Counted from the first letter of the stretch, positions 42,612 to 52,718 are shown. The stretch: DNA of 64,000 nt from Lentilactobacillus diolivorans DSM 14421 (GCF_001434255.1 NZ_AZEY01000105.1:59054-123053), one strand, 5' to 3'. Notes: generated by a model from the sequence alone, not told the origin. Program-made: numbers and translations.

Positions 42612-43823
42612 ATGAAACGGGGACGTCTTTGGGCATCCGGCCTATTGATTCTGACAATTATTTGTGTCGGTGGTGCACTGACGGTTTGGCGATTAGATTC
42701 ACAACATGTCCGCCAAGCGGTTGTTCGGCAACCAGCAAAAGAGAAGGCGCGTGATCGACGGTCGGCGAGTGATCATTCGAAAAATAACAATAATCAATCA
42801 TCGACTTCCCAACGACAAAAACTAGATCTTAATCGTTCCAATTCACCAGCTAATAACGTGACACGATATTTAAGAAAGAATCATTTCGTCGGATCTGCAC
42901 TTATTATCAGAAATGATCGACTCATTTATCGGAAGGCTTTCGGATATGCAAATTATCTTGGCCGGGTAAAGAATCGAACCAATTCAGAATTTCAAATTCT
43001 GTCAATCCAGAAATCGTTAACGGCAGCGTGCGTCATGAAACTTATTCAAGAGAAGCGCCTGTCCTTAACGACTCGGTTGGCGACCTTTTATCCATCAATT
43101 CCAAATGCCAAGCAGATTGAAATTAGAAATTTGCTTGATATGGACTCGGGAATTGCAATGAAACAACTTGGTTCAAATAAAGTTCTCAAAGAGAATCAGG
43201 TTGTTGACTATGCGGTTAAGCATCTATCGAGTAAAGCTGCCAATCTTGGCAAATGGAATTATCAACCGGTTAACTACGTTTTGTTGGCTGGAATTATTGC
43301 CAGATTGACTCATAAAAGTTATCAACAGTATTTTTCTCAGGTATTCACTAAGCCAATGCATCTTAAAGGCACTGGGTTTGTCCAAGATCAGCCGGTGACA
43401 GTCTATCAAACAACGGGTTATCGCTACCTAAAAAAAACACAGGTTAGCCAAAATTATCAAAAAGCTTTTAATGAACCTCGTGCTTCAATGTTTAATGAAC
43501 TTGGAACCGGTCAAGTTTATATGACGCCATTTGAGTTATTTAAAGCAGAGCATTATCTACTGCGTGGGAAAGTGATATCGCTGCGTAATGTGAGGACCCT
43601 TCATACGCCTGGCAGTTCTTCGACATATGGCGGCGGTGTTTATAACCAACCGAATGGGATTCGTTCACATGGAATTGGTTATGGGTATGAATCATCTCTG
43701 TTTGAATCGCGCAATGGTAAATTCGGTGTCGTTCTTTTAACTAATAATTATCGGCCGGCTGTTTCGATCCAGAATTTGGCGGAAACATTATATGACCAAG
43801 TGATGGCGGGGACATTAACTTAG
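42612..43823 (+). CDS. Membrane-anchored serine hydrolase, DltE/PbpX2-like (first copy)
   Basis: 403 residues from the ATG at 42612, behind GGGGGG. One N-terminal helix (about 8-27), a charged Ser/Asn-rich linker to about 80, then a class C beta-lactamase/PBP-like domain. The SxxK nucleophile motif is S131-I-Q-K134. The YxN position reads Y217-Q-P, and the third motif region is SHGIGYGYESSL. In Lactiplantibacillus plantarum the gene in this position (pbpX2, now dltE) encodes an esterase that removes D-Ala from lipoteichoic acid. The position just before dltX suggests the same role here. Inference from context. Confidence 0.82.
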   Translation: MKRGRLWASGLLILTIICVGGALTVWRLDSQHVRQAVVRQPAKEKARDRRSASDHSKNNNNQSSTSQRQKLDLNRSNSPANNVTRYLRKNHFVGSALIIRNDRLIYRKAFGYANYLGRVKNRTNSEFQILSIQKSLTAACVMKLIQEKRLSLTTRLATFYPSIPNAKQIEIRNLLDMDSGIAMKQLGSNKVLKENQVVDYAVKHLSSKAANLGKWNYQPVNYVLLAGIIARLTHKSYQQYFSQVFTKPMHLKGTGFVQDQPVTVYQTTGYRYLKKTQVSQNYQKAFNEPRASMFNELGTGQVYMTPFELFKAEHYLLRGKVISLRNVRTLHTPGSSSTYGGGVYNQPNGIRSHGIGYGYESSLFESRNGKFGVVLLTNNYRPAVSIQNLAETLYDQVMAGTLT

Positions 43824-43903
43824 GTGAAATCTTTGTAGTCGAAAGAAGATTGGATGATTTTCGACTCGAAAATGGATGACAACTATTTTTAGGGGGGATG
43901 CAG

Positions 43904-44047
43904 ATGTTCTTATTACAGTGGCTTCAACGACCTATCGTGAAATTTATCTTAACAACACTGTTCTATTTTGCTATTATGATGGTTCTTTTTTACTTGTATG
44001 ATTATAGTGGCATTAATCAAGCGAAGTTCATTTACAACGATTTTTAA
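43904..44047 (+). CDS. dltX: DltX, small teichoic-acid D-alanylation protein
   Basis: 47 residues, too short for routine calling. AGGGGGG lies 7 bases before the ATG. Sequence MFLLQWLQRPIVKF, one membrane helix, then YDYSGINQAKFIYNDF. The C-terminal FIYN(D/E)F is the DltX hallmark, and the gene directly precedes dltA as in other Firmicutes. DltX acts with DltB/DltD as an acyl intermediate carrier in D-alanylation. The TAA overlaps an ATG in the dltA leader. Confidence 0.93.
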   Translation: MFLLQWLQRPIVKFILTTLFYFAIMMVLFYLYDYSGINQAKFIYNDF

Positions 44048-44061
44048 TGAGGGGGAAGAAA

Positions 44062-45591
44062 ATGAAAACAGACTTAATTGACGTCATTGATTCGTACGCT
44101 AAGACTAAACCGGATGACGTCGTCTACCACTATAATGATCAAATAAACACGTATTTGGATCTAAAGCACTACTCAGATGCATTGGCAAAGCATCTGGACG
44201 AGATGAGGCTGCCAAATAATCGACCAATTTTAGTTTTTGGCGATAAAAGTTTTGCCATGATTGCAACATTTCTCGCGGTTATTAAATCAGGGCACTCATA
44301 TATTCCGGTTGATGTTGATTCGCCGGATGAACGACTAATTTTGATTAATAAGATTGCGCAACCGGTCGCAGTCATTGCAGTTGATGATTTACCGGTTAAT
44401 TTAGGTGAAGTTCCAGTGATCTCAGCGCCGACCCTTAGTGACATATTTCAACAACCGGTTGATTATCAGGTGACTCACGCTGTAAGCGATGATCAAACGT
44501 TCTACATTATTTTCACTTCTGGAACAACGGGTGTCCCTAAGGGTGTTGAGATTAGTTACAATAATTTATTGAGCTTTGTGACCTGGATTGTCGGCACTGA
44601 CTTTAATTTACCGGAAAATTTGCAAATGCTGCAGCAACCCGCCTACTCGTTTGATTTATCGGTTATGAGTTTATACCCAACGCTGTTTAAGGGTGGCACC
44701 TTGCATGTCTTGTCCAAAAAGATGACTGATAATTTTCTGGTTCTCTTTACAGCATTGCCAACCTTATCAATTAATGTCTGGGTATCAACACCTTCGTTTA
44801 TTAACATTTGCTTATTGGAGCCTTCGTTTAATTCAACTAATTATCCGCAACTCAAACACTTTTTATTTTGTGGTGAAGAGTTGACGACCAGAACTGCCAG
44901 AATGTTAAAGCAAAAGTTTCCTCAGGCACATATTTTTAACACGTATGGGCCAACTGAATCGACGGTGGCGATTACTCAAGTTGAAATTACCAATGAGATG
45001 ATTAATGAGTTTGATCGGCTGCCGATCGGTTATATCATGCCGGGGATGCACGCACGAATTATTGATGATGATGGCAATCCGATTTTGGATGGATCTCAAG
45101 GCGAATTGCAGATTTTTGGAACCAGTGTTTCTCACAACGGCTATATCAACAATCCTGAAAAAACCAAGAAGGTTTTTTCAATTATTCATGGTCAGAATGC
45201 TTATCGAACCGGAGATATTGCCAAGATTCGGCAAGATGGGCTGATTCAGTATTTTGGTCGGCGAGACTTTCAGGTTAAAATGAATGGCTACCGGATTGAG
45301 CTTGAAGATGTTGCAATTCTTGTGGGAAAACAAAAGTACGTTAAGCAAACGGCAGTTGTTCCAAAGTACAATGCGCAACATCAGGTATCGGTGCTGATTG
45401 CCTACATTGTGCCAAATGAAAATCACTTTAATAGTGAGCTGGAATTAACGGCGGCTATTAAGCGCGATTTAAAAGAATCAATGATGTCATACATGATTCC
45501 CCAAAAAATTATTTATCGGAAATCATTGCCGCTAAGCAAGAACGGTAAGATTGACATTAAATCAATGATTAACGAGGCTAATTCGCAATGA
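44062..45591 (+). CDS. dltA: D-alanine--D-alanyl carrier protein ligase
   Basis: 509 residues. Start at 44062 after GAGGGGG; an ATG at 44047 lies in the dltX stop. ANL-superfamily adenylating enzyme: P-loop TSGTTGVPKG (about 152-161), NTYGPTESTVAIT, YRTGD, and catalytic Lys in LSKNGKID near the C-terminus. It activates D-Ala and loads it on DltC in the cytosol. The last 4 bp overlap dltB (ATGA). Confidence 0.96.
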   Translation: MKTDLIDVIDSYAKTKPDDVVYHYNDQINTYLDLKHYSDALAKHLDEMRLPNNRPILVFGDKSFAMIATFLAVIKSGHSYIPVDVDSPDERLILINKIAQPVAVIAVDDLPVNLGEVPVISAPTLSDIFQQPVDYQVTHAVSDDQTFYIIFTSGTTGVPKGVEISYNNLLSFVTWIVGTDFNLPENLQMLQQPAYSFDLSVMSLYPTLFKGGTLHVLSKKMTDNFLVLFTALPTLSINVWVSTPSFINICLLEPSFNSTNYPQLKHFLFCGEELTTRTARMLKQKFPQAHIFNTYGPTESTVAITQVEITNEMINEFDRLPIGYIMPGMHARIIDDDGNPILDGSQGELQIFGTSVSHNGYINNPEKTKKVFSIIHGQNAYRTGDIAKIRQDGLIQYFGRRDFQVKMNGYRIELEDVAILVGKQKYVKQTAVVPKYNAQHQVSVLIAYIVPNENHFNSELELTAAIKRDLKESMMSYMIPQKIIYRKSLPLSKNGKIDIKSMINEANSQ

Positions 45592-46805
45592 GATGGTATA
45601 TTCCGTATGGAAATCCAACGTACTTCATTTGGCTCGCCGTCGCATTAATTCCATTGATGCTTGGCTTGCTATATGGGCATCGATTTCGTTGGTGCCAGAC
45701 TTTAATTTCACTGTTCTTTTTGATATTAACTTTTGGTGGTCCTAATTGGCACACGGGGATCGCACTAATTTGTTACCTGGCCTATCAGATTGTGTTGGTT
45801 GGCGCTTATTCTCATTATCGGCAACGAAAATCATCAGCGAATAAGGGCTGGGTGTTTGTCTTAGCAGTTGTTTTGGCGATTGTGCCATTGATTGTTGTGA
45901 AGGTGACACCTGCAATTCAATCTGGAAAACAGTCAATTATTGGTTTTCTTGGGATTTCTTATATTACGTTTAAAGTGGTTCAAACGATTATGGAAACCCG
46001 GGATGGGATTATCAAAGATTACCATCCGGTTGTCTTTGCCCAGTTCTTGCTTTTCTTTCCGACAATTTCCTCTGGACCGATTGACCGATATCGCCGATTT
46101 GTAAGTGATTATCAGAATGTCCCCGCTCAAAAGGATTATCTTGATTTGGTTCAAACGGGGGTTCACTATGTTTTTCTAGGGTTTCTTTACAAATTTGTTT
46201 TGGCATATTTTTTCGGAACGGTATTGATGCCCCAAATTCAGTTTGCCGCGTTGATGGCCCACGGATTTTCTTGGTACATTGTCGGTTATATGTATGTTTA
46301 CAGTATGGATCTGTTTTTTGACTTTGCCGGATATAGCTTGTTTGCGGTTGGAATTAGTTATTTAATGGGCATTAAAACGCCGATGAACTTCAATCAACCA
46401 TTCAAGTCGAAGAACATTAAGGACTTTTGGAATCGTTGGCATATGACATTGTCATTTTGGTTCCGTGATTACATTTTTATGCGGCTGGTCTTCTTTATGA
46501 TGAAGCATAAGACATTTAAGAGCCGCATCACAACGGCCAACGTCTGCTACATCATTAATATGTTAATTATGGGATTCTGGCATGGTGAAACGTGGTTCTA
46601 CATTCTCTATGGCTTACTTCATGGATGCGCGTTAGTCGTTAATGACACTTGGCTGCGCTACAAGAAGAAACATCGTGACAAGATTCCACATAATAAATTG
46701 ACGGAGTTATTTGCAACGTTTATCACATTTAACTTTGTTTGTTTCACTTTCCTGATATTCTCAGGATTTCTCAATACGCTATTTTTTGGACCAAGTAAAT
46801 TTTGA
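45588..46805 (+). CDS. dltB: DltB, MBOAT-family D-alanyl transferase
   Basis: 405 residues, about 11 hydrophobic helices. MBOAT signature with the catalytic His in GFWHGETWFYILYGLLHG near residue 330-345, and FNQPFKSKNIKDFWNRWHMTLS just before. It moves D-Ala from DltC across the membrane. Overlaps dltA by 4 bp. Confidence 0.96.
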   Translation: MRWYIPYGNPTYFIWLAVALIPLMLGLLYGHRFRWCQTLISLFFLILTFGGPNWHTGIALICYLAYQIVLVGAYSHYRQRKSSANKGWVFVLAVVLAIVPLIVVKVTPAIQSGKQSIIGFLGISYITFKVVQTIMETRDGIIKDYHPVVFAQFLLFFPTISSGPIDRYRRFVSDYQNVPAQKDYLDLVQTGVHYVFLGFLYKFVLAYFFGTVLMPQIQFAALMAHGFSWYIVGYMYVYSMDLFFDFAGYSLFAVGISYLMGIKTPMNFNQPFKSKNIKDFWNRWHMTLSFWFRDYIFMRLVFFMMKHKTFKSRITTANVCYIINMLIMGFWHGETWFYILYGLLHGCALVVNDTWLRYKKKHRDKIPHNKLTELFATFITFNFVCFTFLIFSGFLNTLFFGPSKF

Positions 46806-46839
46806 TTTGGATACTAAATTAAGTTAGGGGCTGGAATTT

Positions 46840-47076
46840 ATGGATGATGTAAAAGAAACGGTACTTTCAATTTTAAAGGATTTAACAGGTGAAGATTTTT
46901 CAACTAAACTAGATGAAAATTTGTATGACAGCGCGCTTTTGGACTCAATGGGGACCGTTCAGCTTCTATTGGATTTACAGGATAAGTTAGGGGTTGAGGC
47001 ACCAATTTCAGAGTTCAACCGATCTGAATGGGACACACCAGCAAAAATTATTGCGAAAGTTGAAGCGACAAAATGA
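46840..47076 (+). CDS. dltC: D-alanyl carrier protein
   Basis: 78-residue acidic acyl-carrier protein. The phosphopantetheine Ser36 lies in [12 protein letters not shown]. It accepts D-Ala from DltA and delivers it to DltB. The stop overlaps the dltD start (ATGA). Confidence 0.96.
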   Translation: MDDVKETVLSILKDLTGEDFSTKLDENLYDSALLDSMGTVQLLLDLQDKLGVEAPISEFNRSEWDTPAKIIAKVEATK

Positions 47077-48338
47077 CAATAAAAAAGCGTTTATTTGAAA
47101 TTTTTGGGCCAATTTTATTTGCAGCAGTGTTAATGTTTGCCGTGTTTTTGTCACCGTTTTGGATAAAATTCAATTATGTTAACCCCAGAGTTCAGAGGAA
47201 TGCCGCTGCTTCATTATCACCATTGGTCTTAAAAGGACAACTTATCAAACGAAGTGCATTAGAAAATCACTATGTGCCATTTTTCGGTTCTTCAGAATGG
47301 TCGCGGTTTGACCCATTTCATCCGTCTGTGCTTGCTGCCAAGTATCATCGATCATATCGACCGTTTTTACTCGGTGCTCGGGGAAGCCAGTCACTCACAC
47401 AATTCTTTGTCATGCAGTCAATTAACCATCAAATGCGGAACAAAAAGGCGATCTTTTTCATTTCGCCACAGTGGTTTGTTCCGATGGGTGAGGACCCTAA
47501 TGCATTTGCCTATTATTACTCCCCATTACAAGCAACGAGTTGGATCCAATCAGAAACCGGATCGAAAATGGATCGTTACGCCGCTTATCGTCTATTGCAA
47601 ATGCCTTCGGGGAATTCTGATAACATCATTTCTTCAGCTTTGGCAAGGATTGCGGCAGGGCTTAAACCAACGTCATCACAGATGTTTTACATTAACTATC
47701 GTCACCAGGTGCTGCTAAATGAGGATCAAATCTATTCTCGTTTTAGAATTCCCGCTAACAATGCCGTGACGATTTCTAAGGATGCCAAGCAACTCCCACG
47801 GACGGATAATAATCAGCGGCTGGATCGGTTAGCTGGTCAGATTGGTAAACGTCAAACCAATTCAAACCGCTTTCTGATTAACAATCAATTTTGGAATCGA
47901 CGGCTCAAACATCATGTTAAAAAGTTAAAGGGATTTCAGTCGCAAATGAGCTTCCTTAAATCACCCGAGTATGGTGACTTTCAACTGGTTTTAAATCAAT
48001 TTGCTAAAGACCACACCAATGTTTTGTTTGTGATTCCACCGGTTAATCGACGGTGGCAAGCATACACCGGATTATCAGCAAAGATGTTGGCGCAGTTCGA
48101 TAAAAAAATTACGTATCAATTGCGTTCTCAAGGATTTAACCACATTGATGATTTAAGTCGAGATGGCAACATTGACTATTTCATGAGCGATACCATTCAT
48201 CCGGGTTGGCGAGGATGGTTGAAAATGGATCAAGCCATTGACCCGTTTTTAACGAAAAAGATTAAGACGCCACATTATGTCATTAATAAGAATTTTTATT
48301 CAAAAAAATGGCAGCAGACAGATACGAATTTTGATTAA
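47073..48338 (+). CDS. dltD: DltD, D-alanine transfer protein
   Basis: 421 residues with one N-terminal helix and an extracellular SGNH-like domain. [19 protein letters not shown] gives the nucleophile block (Ser in GSSE), and [11 protein letters not shown] carries the Asp-His pair. DltD performs the final transfer of D-Ala to lipoteichoic acid on the outer face. Overlaps dltC by 4 bp. Confidence 0.95.
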   Translation: MTIKKRLFEIFGPILFAAVLMFAVFLSPFWIKFNYVNPRVQRNAAASLSPLVLKGQLIKRSALENHYVPFFGSSEWSRFDPFHPSVLAAKYHRSYRPFLLGARGSQSLTQFFVMQSINHQMRNKKAIFFISPQWFVPMGEDPNAFAYYYSPLQATSWIQSETGSKMDRYAAYRLLQMPSGNSDNIISSALARIAAGLKPTSSQMFYINYRHQVLLNEDQIYSRFRIPANNAVTISKDAKQLPRTDNNQRLDRLAGQIGKRQTNSNRFLINNQFWNRRLKHHVKKLKGFQSQMSFLKSPEYGDFQLVLNQFAKDHTNVLFVIPPVNRRWQAYTGLSAKMLAQFDKKITYQLRSQGFNHIDDLSRDGNIDYFMSDTIHPGWRGWLKMDQAIDPFLTKKIKTPHYVINKNFYSKKWQQTDTNFD

Positions 48339-48359
48339 AACGATAGCTGGTGGATTATC

Positions 48360-49688
48360 ATGATAAAAAGAGCCAAGATTGAAAGAACGTTACTGCTTTT
48401 TTTATGTGGACTGCTATCGGCCGGATCATTTGCAATTCATGGATTAATGGCGGGGTACAATCCCGTTTTGAAGATCAGTAACCAGCGTTATGACGCCCAG
48501 ATTGTTAAACCGTCTAAAACGAGTGGTTATCCGATTTATTATTCGGGACCTTATTTCACCAGTTCTAGTTCACGAACAGCTGATAGCAATAGCAGTAACT
48601 ATTCAAATGATTATGTCAGAGTGATGCAGACAAAGACAACCAAGACGGGAACTTATGCGAAGTTAAGATTGTTCAATCAAACGATTGGTTGGATGAACAT
48701 TAAAGGACTCAAAAAAGCAACTTTGACACAGGTGGCTAATGCAACGATGAAGCAGAATGATGTCAGTGGAAGTGCATTGTTGGCTTCTGCGGGCAGTAAA
48801 CACACCGTTATCGTGAACAATGGTTTTGCTAATCGTACCAAAAAGTTGGCCAATACCAGCAATGGCTCGGTCGTTTATCCTTTAGCATCGCTGCAAAAGT
48901 CCATGACGGCTGCAATGATTCAACAGTTAATCAGTCGTGGCCAACTAACACCGACGACCAAGTTAAGCAATTTTTATCCTCAAATTAAGGGTAGCGGCAA
49001 TATTACCATCAAACAAATGCTGTCAATGACTTCGGGGTTAGACAATGTGGATATTGATCCTAGCAAGGCAATGACTGAAAGCCAAGCCTATGCCAGTATG
49101 GTTAAGCGGGCCAATGCAACCGGGAAGACGACGTTTGATTACAGCGACGCAAATTATGTCTTGTTAGCAGGCATTATTGCCAAAATAACCAAGCAATCTT
49201 ATGCCCAGAACCTGCAGACCCGAATTTTGAATAAGGTGAAGATGACGCATACGTTCATTGTTGATAATGGCAAAGCACCTTCAACCCCAATTGCACTCAG
49301 CTATACAAGGAATGGTCAAACAGACTATTCAAGTTATCAGACGGCTTCATTGCCAAGACTGTCGGCAATTCCGGGAGCAGGTAATTTATTAACAACTCCC
49401 AGCGACTATTATCAATTTATTTTGGGCCTCCAAAACGGGGCGATTCTGACAGCTCAGCAATACCAACAATTGTTAAGCTATGGGTCGGTCTATTCCGGTG
49501 GGCTGTACGTGACGCAAAAGGGCGTAAAATACAATAATGGTTCTTTTGGCGGGCAGAATTACCACTCGGGTTATTTTGCAACGACTGGTAATTATCATTT
49601 AGCGATTGTCTTTGAGAATCAAGATCCAAGCAACATGACGCCAAAAGCATTTGTTAAAAAGATGTATCAGGTGGCAACGTATTATTGA
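48360..49688 (+). CDS. Membrane-anchored serine hydrolase, DltE/PbpX2-like (second copy)
   Basis: 442 residues, 21 bp after dltD, so in the operon. N-terminal helix, an extra SH3-like/GW-like segment at about 35-118 (MQTKTTKTGTYAKL, IGWMNIKGL), then the beta-lactamase-like domain. SxxK is S177-L-Q-K180, and YxN reads Y261-S-D. The third motif lies around the YHSGYF block. It is homologous to the gene at 42612 but has an added wall-type module. Possible roles are a D-Ala esterase or carboxypeptidase acting at the wall. Confidence 0.82.
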   Translation: MIKRAKIERTLLLFLCGLLSAGSFAIHGLMAGYNPVLKISNQRYDAQIVKPSKTSGYPIYYSGPYFTSSSSRTADSNSSNYSNDYVRVMQTKTTKTGTYAKLRLFNQTIGWMNIKGLKKATLTQVANATMKQNDVSGSALLASAGSKHTVIVNNGFANRTKKLANTSNGSVVYPLASLQKSMTAAMIQQLISRGQLTPTTKLSNFYPQIKGSGNITIKQMLSMTSGLDNVDIDPSKAMTESQAYASMVKRANATGKTTFDYSDANYVLLAGIIAKITKQSYAQNLQTRILNKVKMTHTFIVDNGKAPSTPIALSYTRNGQTDYSSYQTASLPRLSAIPGAGNLLTTPSDYYQFILGLQNGAILTAQQYQQLLSYGSVYSGGLYVTQKGVKYNNGSFGGQNYHSGYFATTGNYHLAIVFENQDPSNMTPKAFVKKMYQVATYY

Positions 49689-49694
49689 GCAATT

Positions 49695-49748
49695 AAAAAA
49701 GATGGCAGTCCAGACAAATTTCAGTTTGCCTAGGCTGCCATCTTTTTA
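49695..49748. terminator. Intrinsic terminator of the dlt operon
   Basis: AAAAAAGATGGCAG pairs with CTGCCATCTTTTT, with partial inner pairing. Confidence 0.9.
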
Positions 49749-50013
49749 TGCCCTTAAATAGTTGCTGGAGAACACAAACCGAAAACTAATGACAGGTTGA
49801 CCGCGGATAATTGCCTCAAATTACATGATGTAACCTGACGTAAAACAGACATTGCTTGTTTTTGTGATCTATTTATTACTATCGTAAAAGTAAATCTTGC
49901 AAGATAATTTCAATCACATCACTGAATTTGTATTAAGAATATTTTTTAGTACAACGACCAGTTTCTTCCTTCTATCAGGACTATTTTGATCTATCTCAAA
50001 AGGAGGTGACAAA

Positions 50014-50229
50014 ATGTTTAATCAGAAGAGGCTTGATATGGAATGGGAAAAGATGAAAGAAAATCGCAATTTTTGGATATATGAGTTGACTTTCTGGATT
50101 GCATTAGATTCTAATGGGCTGCTTTCACCATCAACGTACGATGATGAAAATTGTGCTTTTGTGGCGCTGTTCATAATCGGAATGCTCTTCATCAATTTTT
50201 ACGTTGCCATTAAACTGTATGGAAAATAG
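50014..50229 (+). CDS. Small membrane protein, unknown
   Basis: 71 residues behind a near-perfect AAAGGAGGTGA. A charged N-terminus (MFNQKRLDMEWEKMKENRN) is followed by a hydrophobic run near 44-66 (FVALFIIGMLFINFYVAI). The strong ribosome site and own terminator support a real gene. No family recognised. Confidence 0.7.
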   Translation: MFNQKRLDMEWEKMKENRNFWIYELTFWIALDSNGLLSPSTYDDENCAFVALFIIGMLFINFYVAIKLYGK

Positions 50230-50247
50230 CGAGCTGAGCGAAGAGAC

Positions 50248-50291
50248 AAAAAGGATCACGACAAAATTTAATTGTCCTGATCCTTTTGTTC
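50248..50291. terminator. Bidirectional terminator
   Basis: AAAAAGGATCACGACAA pairs with TTGTCCTGATCCTTTT. Shared with the convergent uspA-like gene. Confidence 0.88.
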
Positions 50292-50304
50292 TTTGAAATT
50301 TCAT

Positions 50305-50790
50305 TTATTTCTTTGGAAATGGTGCGTATGGTTTCATATTGGTATCGGTTCGAATGACCATAACATCACAGTGGGCATTACGGTTAACGAATGATGAAAC
50401 TGAACCCTCAAGCACCCGTTGCAGGCGACTCATGCCAGTTGCTCCCATGACAATCAAATTTGATTTGTGATCGCGTGGAAATTCGAAAGCAATGACGGTC
50501 TTGGGATTGCCGAATCGGATATGGATGCTGATGTCATCAACACCAGATTCTTTCTTAATTCGATCGGTTAGTTTATTCAAATAGTCAGTGGTGTCTTCAA
50601 CTAAATTGTTGATGACGTCACCATCCACCATGCCACCGTAATTGTAACCATATTGAGTTGTGCTGAGTACGTGAAGAACATCTAGGTGGGCGTTGTTGTT
50701 GTGAGCAATCAGGGCACCCTTTGCTAGTGCGTCTTCTGATTGACTGGATCCATCAACTGGTACCAGGATGGTTTTGTAATTGGCTTCCAT
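50305..50790 (-). CDS. Universal stress protein, UspA family
   Basis: 161 residues, single Usp domain, cytosolic. N-terminal TILVPVDGSSQSEDAL and the ATP-binding loop GATGMSRLQRVLEGSVS (G-2x-G-9x-G-S/T), followed by CDVMVIR. GGGAGG before the ATG. Nucleotide-binding type by motif; its cellular target is unknown. Confidence 0.93.
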   Translation of the reverse strand: MEANYKTILVPVDGSSQSEDALAKGALIAHNNNAHLDVLHVLSTTQYGYNYGGMVDGDVINNLVEDTTDYLNKLTDRIKKESGVDDISIHIRFGNPKTVIAFEFPRDHKSNLIVMGATGMSRLQRVLEGSVSSFVNRNAHCDVMVIRTDTNMKPYAPFPKK

Positions 50791-50835
50791 AATGAAGCGG
50801 CCTCCCTTTGCGGTAATTTTATGTTAATTATATCA

Positions 50836-51345
50836 CTAATTTCGAGATGGGATAATAAACTCCGCAGTCGCCAAGATATGGCTACGCATGACATCCTGTA
50901 ATTCGTTTAACCAAAAACCATTTTCCAATGGTAACTTTGAATCCAACGCAAAAACTGATAGGTGGTAATTATGAACTTTATCAGGAGGATTTGGGCCATT
51001 ATAATGCCAAGCCGTTTTTGGATCCTGATTGCCGATTAAACCACCAGCAGTACTATTGCGACCTTGAACCATTGGGACTTTTAACGTTTGACTATTATTG
51101 GCCGGAATTTCGGTAACGTCCGGTGAAATATTGGCTGCTGTCCAATGGATCCAGGCAAAGCCGCCAACCGGCATGGCATCCCAGTCAATCAAAGTTAATG
51201 CTAAAGATTTTGCTTCTTTTGGCACATCAGTAATTTGAATTGGAAATGAAACGATTGGCTTATCATCGATAATATTGTCAGGTGAAGCGTATTGATTGTA
51301 TTTGTCTGCTAAGAGACCCTTTGTTAACGGTACTTGAACTTTCAT
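50836..51345 (-). CDS. PEBP-family protein (YbhB/YbcL type)
   Basis: 169 residues from the ATG at 51345 (GGGAGGG upstream); a GTG-type extension lacks support. Phosphatidylethanolamine-binding-protein fold: SLALTLIDWDAMPVGGFAWIHW (the D-x-D..P segment), a GP.PP block (YNGPNPPDKVHNYHLSVFALD), and a C-terminal HILATAEF. No signal peptide. Bacterial members are of uncertain function. Confidence 0.88.
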   Translation of the reverse strand: MKVQVPLTKGLLADKYNQYASPDNIIDDKPIVSFPIQITDVPKEAKSLALTLIDWDAMPVGGFAWIHWTAANISPDVTEIPANNSQTLKVPMVQGRNSTAGGLIGNQDPKTAWHYNGPNPPDKVHNYHLSVFALDSKLPLENGFWLNELQDVMRSHILATAEFIIPSRN

Positions 51346-51409
51346 GTGTTGATCCCTCCCCACTTCCATATTATGCCACTTTGCCGTTAAATGTAATTAA
51401 TTGTTTTTG

Positions 51410-52054
51410 TCATTTTACAAATTGAAGAATATAGTAACCTTGGCTGTTAGAAGTAATGGTGTAATTCACGTAACCTGCTTTCAGCCACTGCTGCTTGGTG
51501 GCGTTTGCCCAGTTTTTGGCGTCCTGAACCGAAGCAAATGTATGGTTTGCTGAAAATTGATCTGCAGTCTTGTTCTTTTTAGCTTTGGGGCCGCTCGGCT
51601 TAGCTGGCTGCCTTGTCCCCACGTTGTTGAGTAAAGTTTGTTCTCGGGATTTGACAGTTTTGTTGACCTCTTGGTTGATTGACTGCTGGAATTGTTGGCG
51701 TTGCTGGGATGTAATCCCATTATTGTCCGCCTGCTTCAATTTAGAATTAAAGGCGGCAATTCGATTTTTCTCCACATCATTGGTCAAAGCACCCTTGGAT
51801 TTTTTGTTTTCGATTGTCTGCTCTGATTTTTTGATGGTTTTGGAAATGGTAGATGACGCGTTGTTGGAACTGGACGATTTTTGATCGCCCCGAGTTAGAA
51901 ACCAGTTAACAGAAAACGCGATTGCCAAGGCAATTAGCAGAATCAAAAGGGCAAACCACCAGCCACTGTATTGCTTCTTACGTCGTCGGCGCCTCGTTTG
52001 CTCAGAGTTGAAATCATACTTCTTATATTGTGGTTCATTGTCATGCCTATTCAC
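51410..52054 (-). CDS. Single-pass membrane protein, unknown
   Basis: 214 residues from a GTG start with GAGGT 7 bases upstream. A basic cytosolic head (RRRRRKK) precedes one helix (about 32-52; WWFALLILLIALAIAFSVNW). A long Ser/Asn/Lys/Gln-rich helical linker leads to a small C-terminal domain (FASVQDAKNWANATKQQW to YYILQFVK) that resembles SPOR- or LysM-scale wall-binding domains without clear motif. Divergent from the GNAT gene. A wall- or division-related role is only inference. Confidence 0.7.
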   Translation of the reverse strand: MNRHDNEPQYKKYDFNSEQTRRRRRKKQYSGWWFALLILLIALAIAFSVNWFLTRGDQKSSSSNNASSTISKTIKKSEQTIENKKSKGALTNDVEKNRIAAFNSKLKQADNNGITSQQRQQFQQSINQEVNKTVKSREQTLLNNVGTRQPAKPSGPKAKKNKTADQFSANHTFASVQDAKNWANATKQQWLKAGYVNYTITSNSQGYYILQFVK

Positions 52055-52153
52055 ATTAATACCTCATTTGTATTCTTGTTGCACGTTAATCCTATTGCAT
52101 ATATTATAACAGAAAGCCAAATGCTTGTATTTTTGGATGGAGGAAAGAAAAGA

Positions 52154-52624
52154 ATGATTAAACCTAAAATGACTGTTAAACCCTTTTCAAGCCTGACAAC
52201 GCAGGAGTTATTTAAAATCTATCAGTTGCGGGTGGCGGTCTTTGTTGTCGAACAGCAGTGTCCATATCAAGAAGTTGATGATGACGATTTAAGATCGTTT
52301 CACTTAATGCTGCAGGATGACGACAGATCCTTAATGGCATATGCCAGGATAATTCCTGAAAAAAATCAAACCGTTGCTCGGATTGGCCGGGTGATTGTGG
52401 CGCCTGATTTTCGGAAAGCGGGGTTAGGCCGGTATTTGATTCAAGCGGCAATTAATCAAGCAATTAAATTAATACCCTACACTAACAAGATCGTGTTGGC
52501 GGGTCAAGCTTATTTGAAAGATTTCTATCATTCATTTGGCTTTCATGACGTAAGCGACGTGTATTTGGAAGATGACATTCCTCATATCGACATGGAAATG
52601 GTCATTTCGAATCGACATGGTTAG
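52154..52624 (+). CDS. GNAT acetyltransferase, ElaA-like
   Basis: 156 residues from ATG 52154 (GGAGGAAAG upstream); longer starts overlap the divergent gene. ElaA-type marks: LYQLRVAVFVVEQQCPYQEVD-like segment (IYQLRVAVFVVEQQCPY), the acetyl-CoA loop RVIVAPDFRKAGLGRYLI (Q/RxxGxG/A), and the C-terminal FYHSFGFHDVSDVYLEDDIPH. Substrate unknown. Confidence 0.88.
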   Translation: MIKPKMTVKPFSSLTTQELFKIYQLRVAVFVVEQQCPYQEVDDDDLRSFHLMLQDDDRSLMAYARIIPEKNQTVARIGRVIVAPDFRKAGLGRYLIQAAINQAIKLIPYTNKIVLAGQAYLKDFYHSFGFHDVSDVYLEDDIPHIDMEMVISNRHG

Positions 52625-52718
52625 TTCAGAACGATTTCGATAGACAAAAACAATGCTTAACTGCATGGACTTCTTATTCGGGCTAGACTATAATAATGAG
52701 TAACTATTAATGAATCTT

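Noticed and set aside
42542..42754. 70-codon ORF upstream of the first DltE-like gene
   Set aside because: Overlaps the clear serine-hydrolase start in another frame and has no ribosome site.
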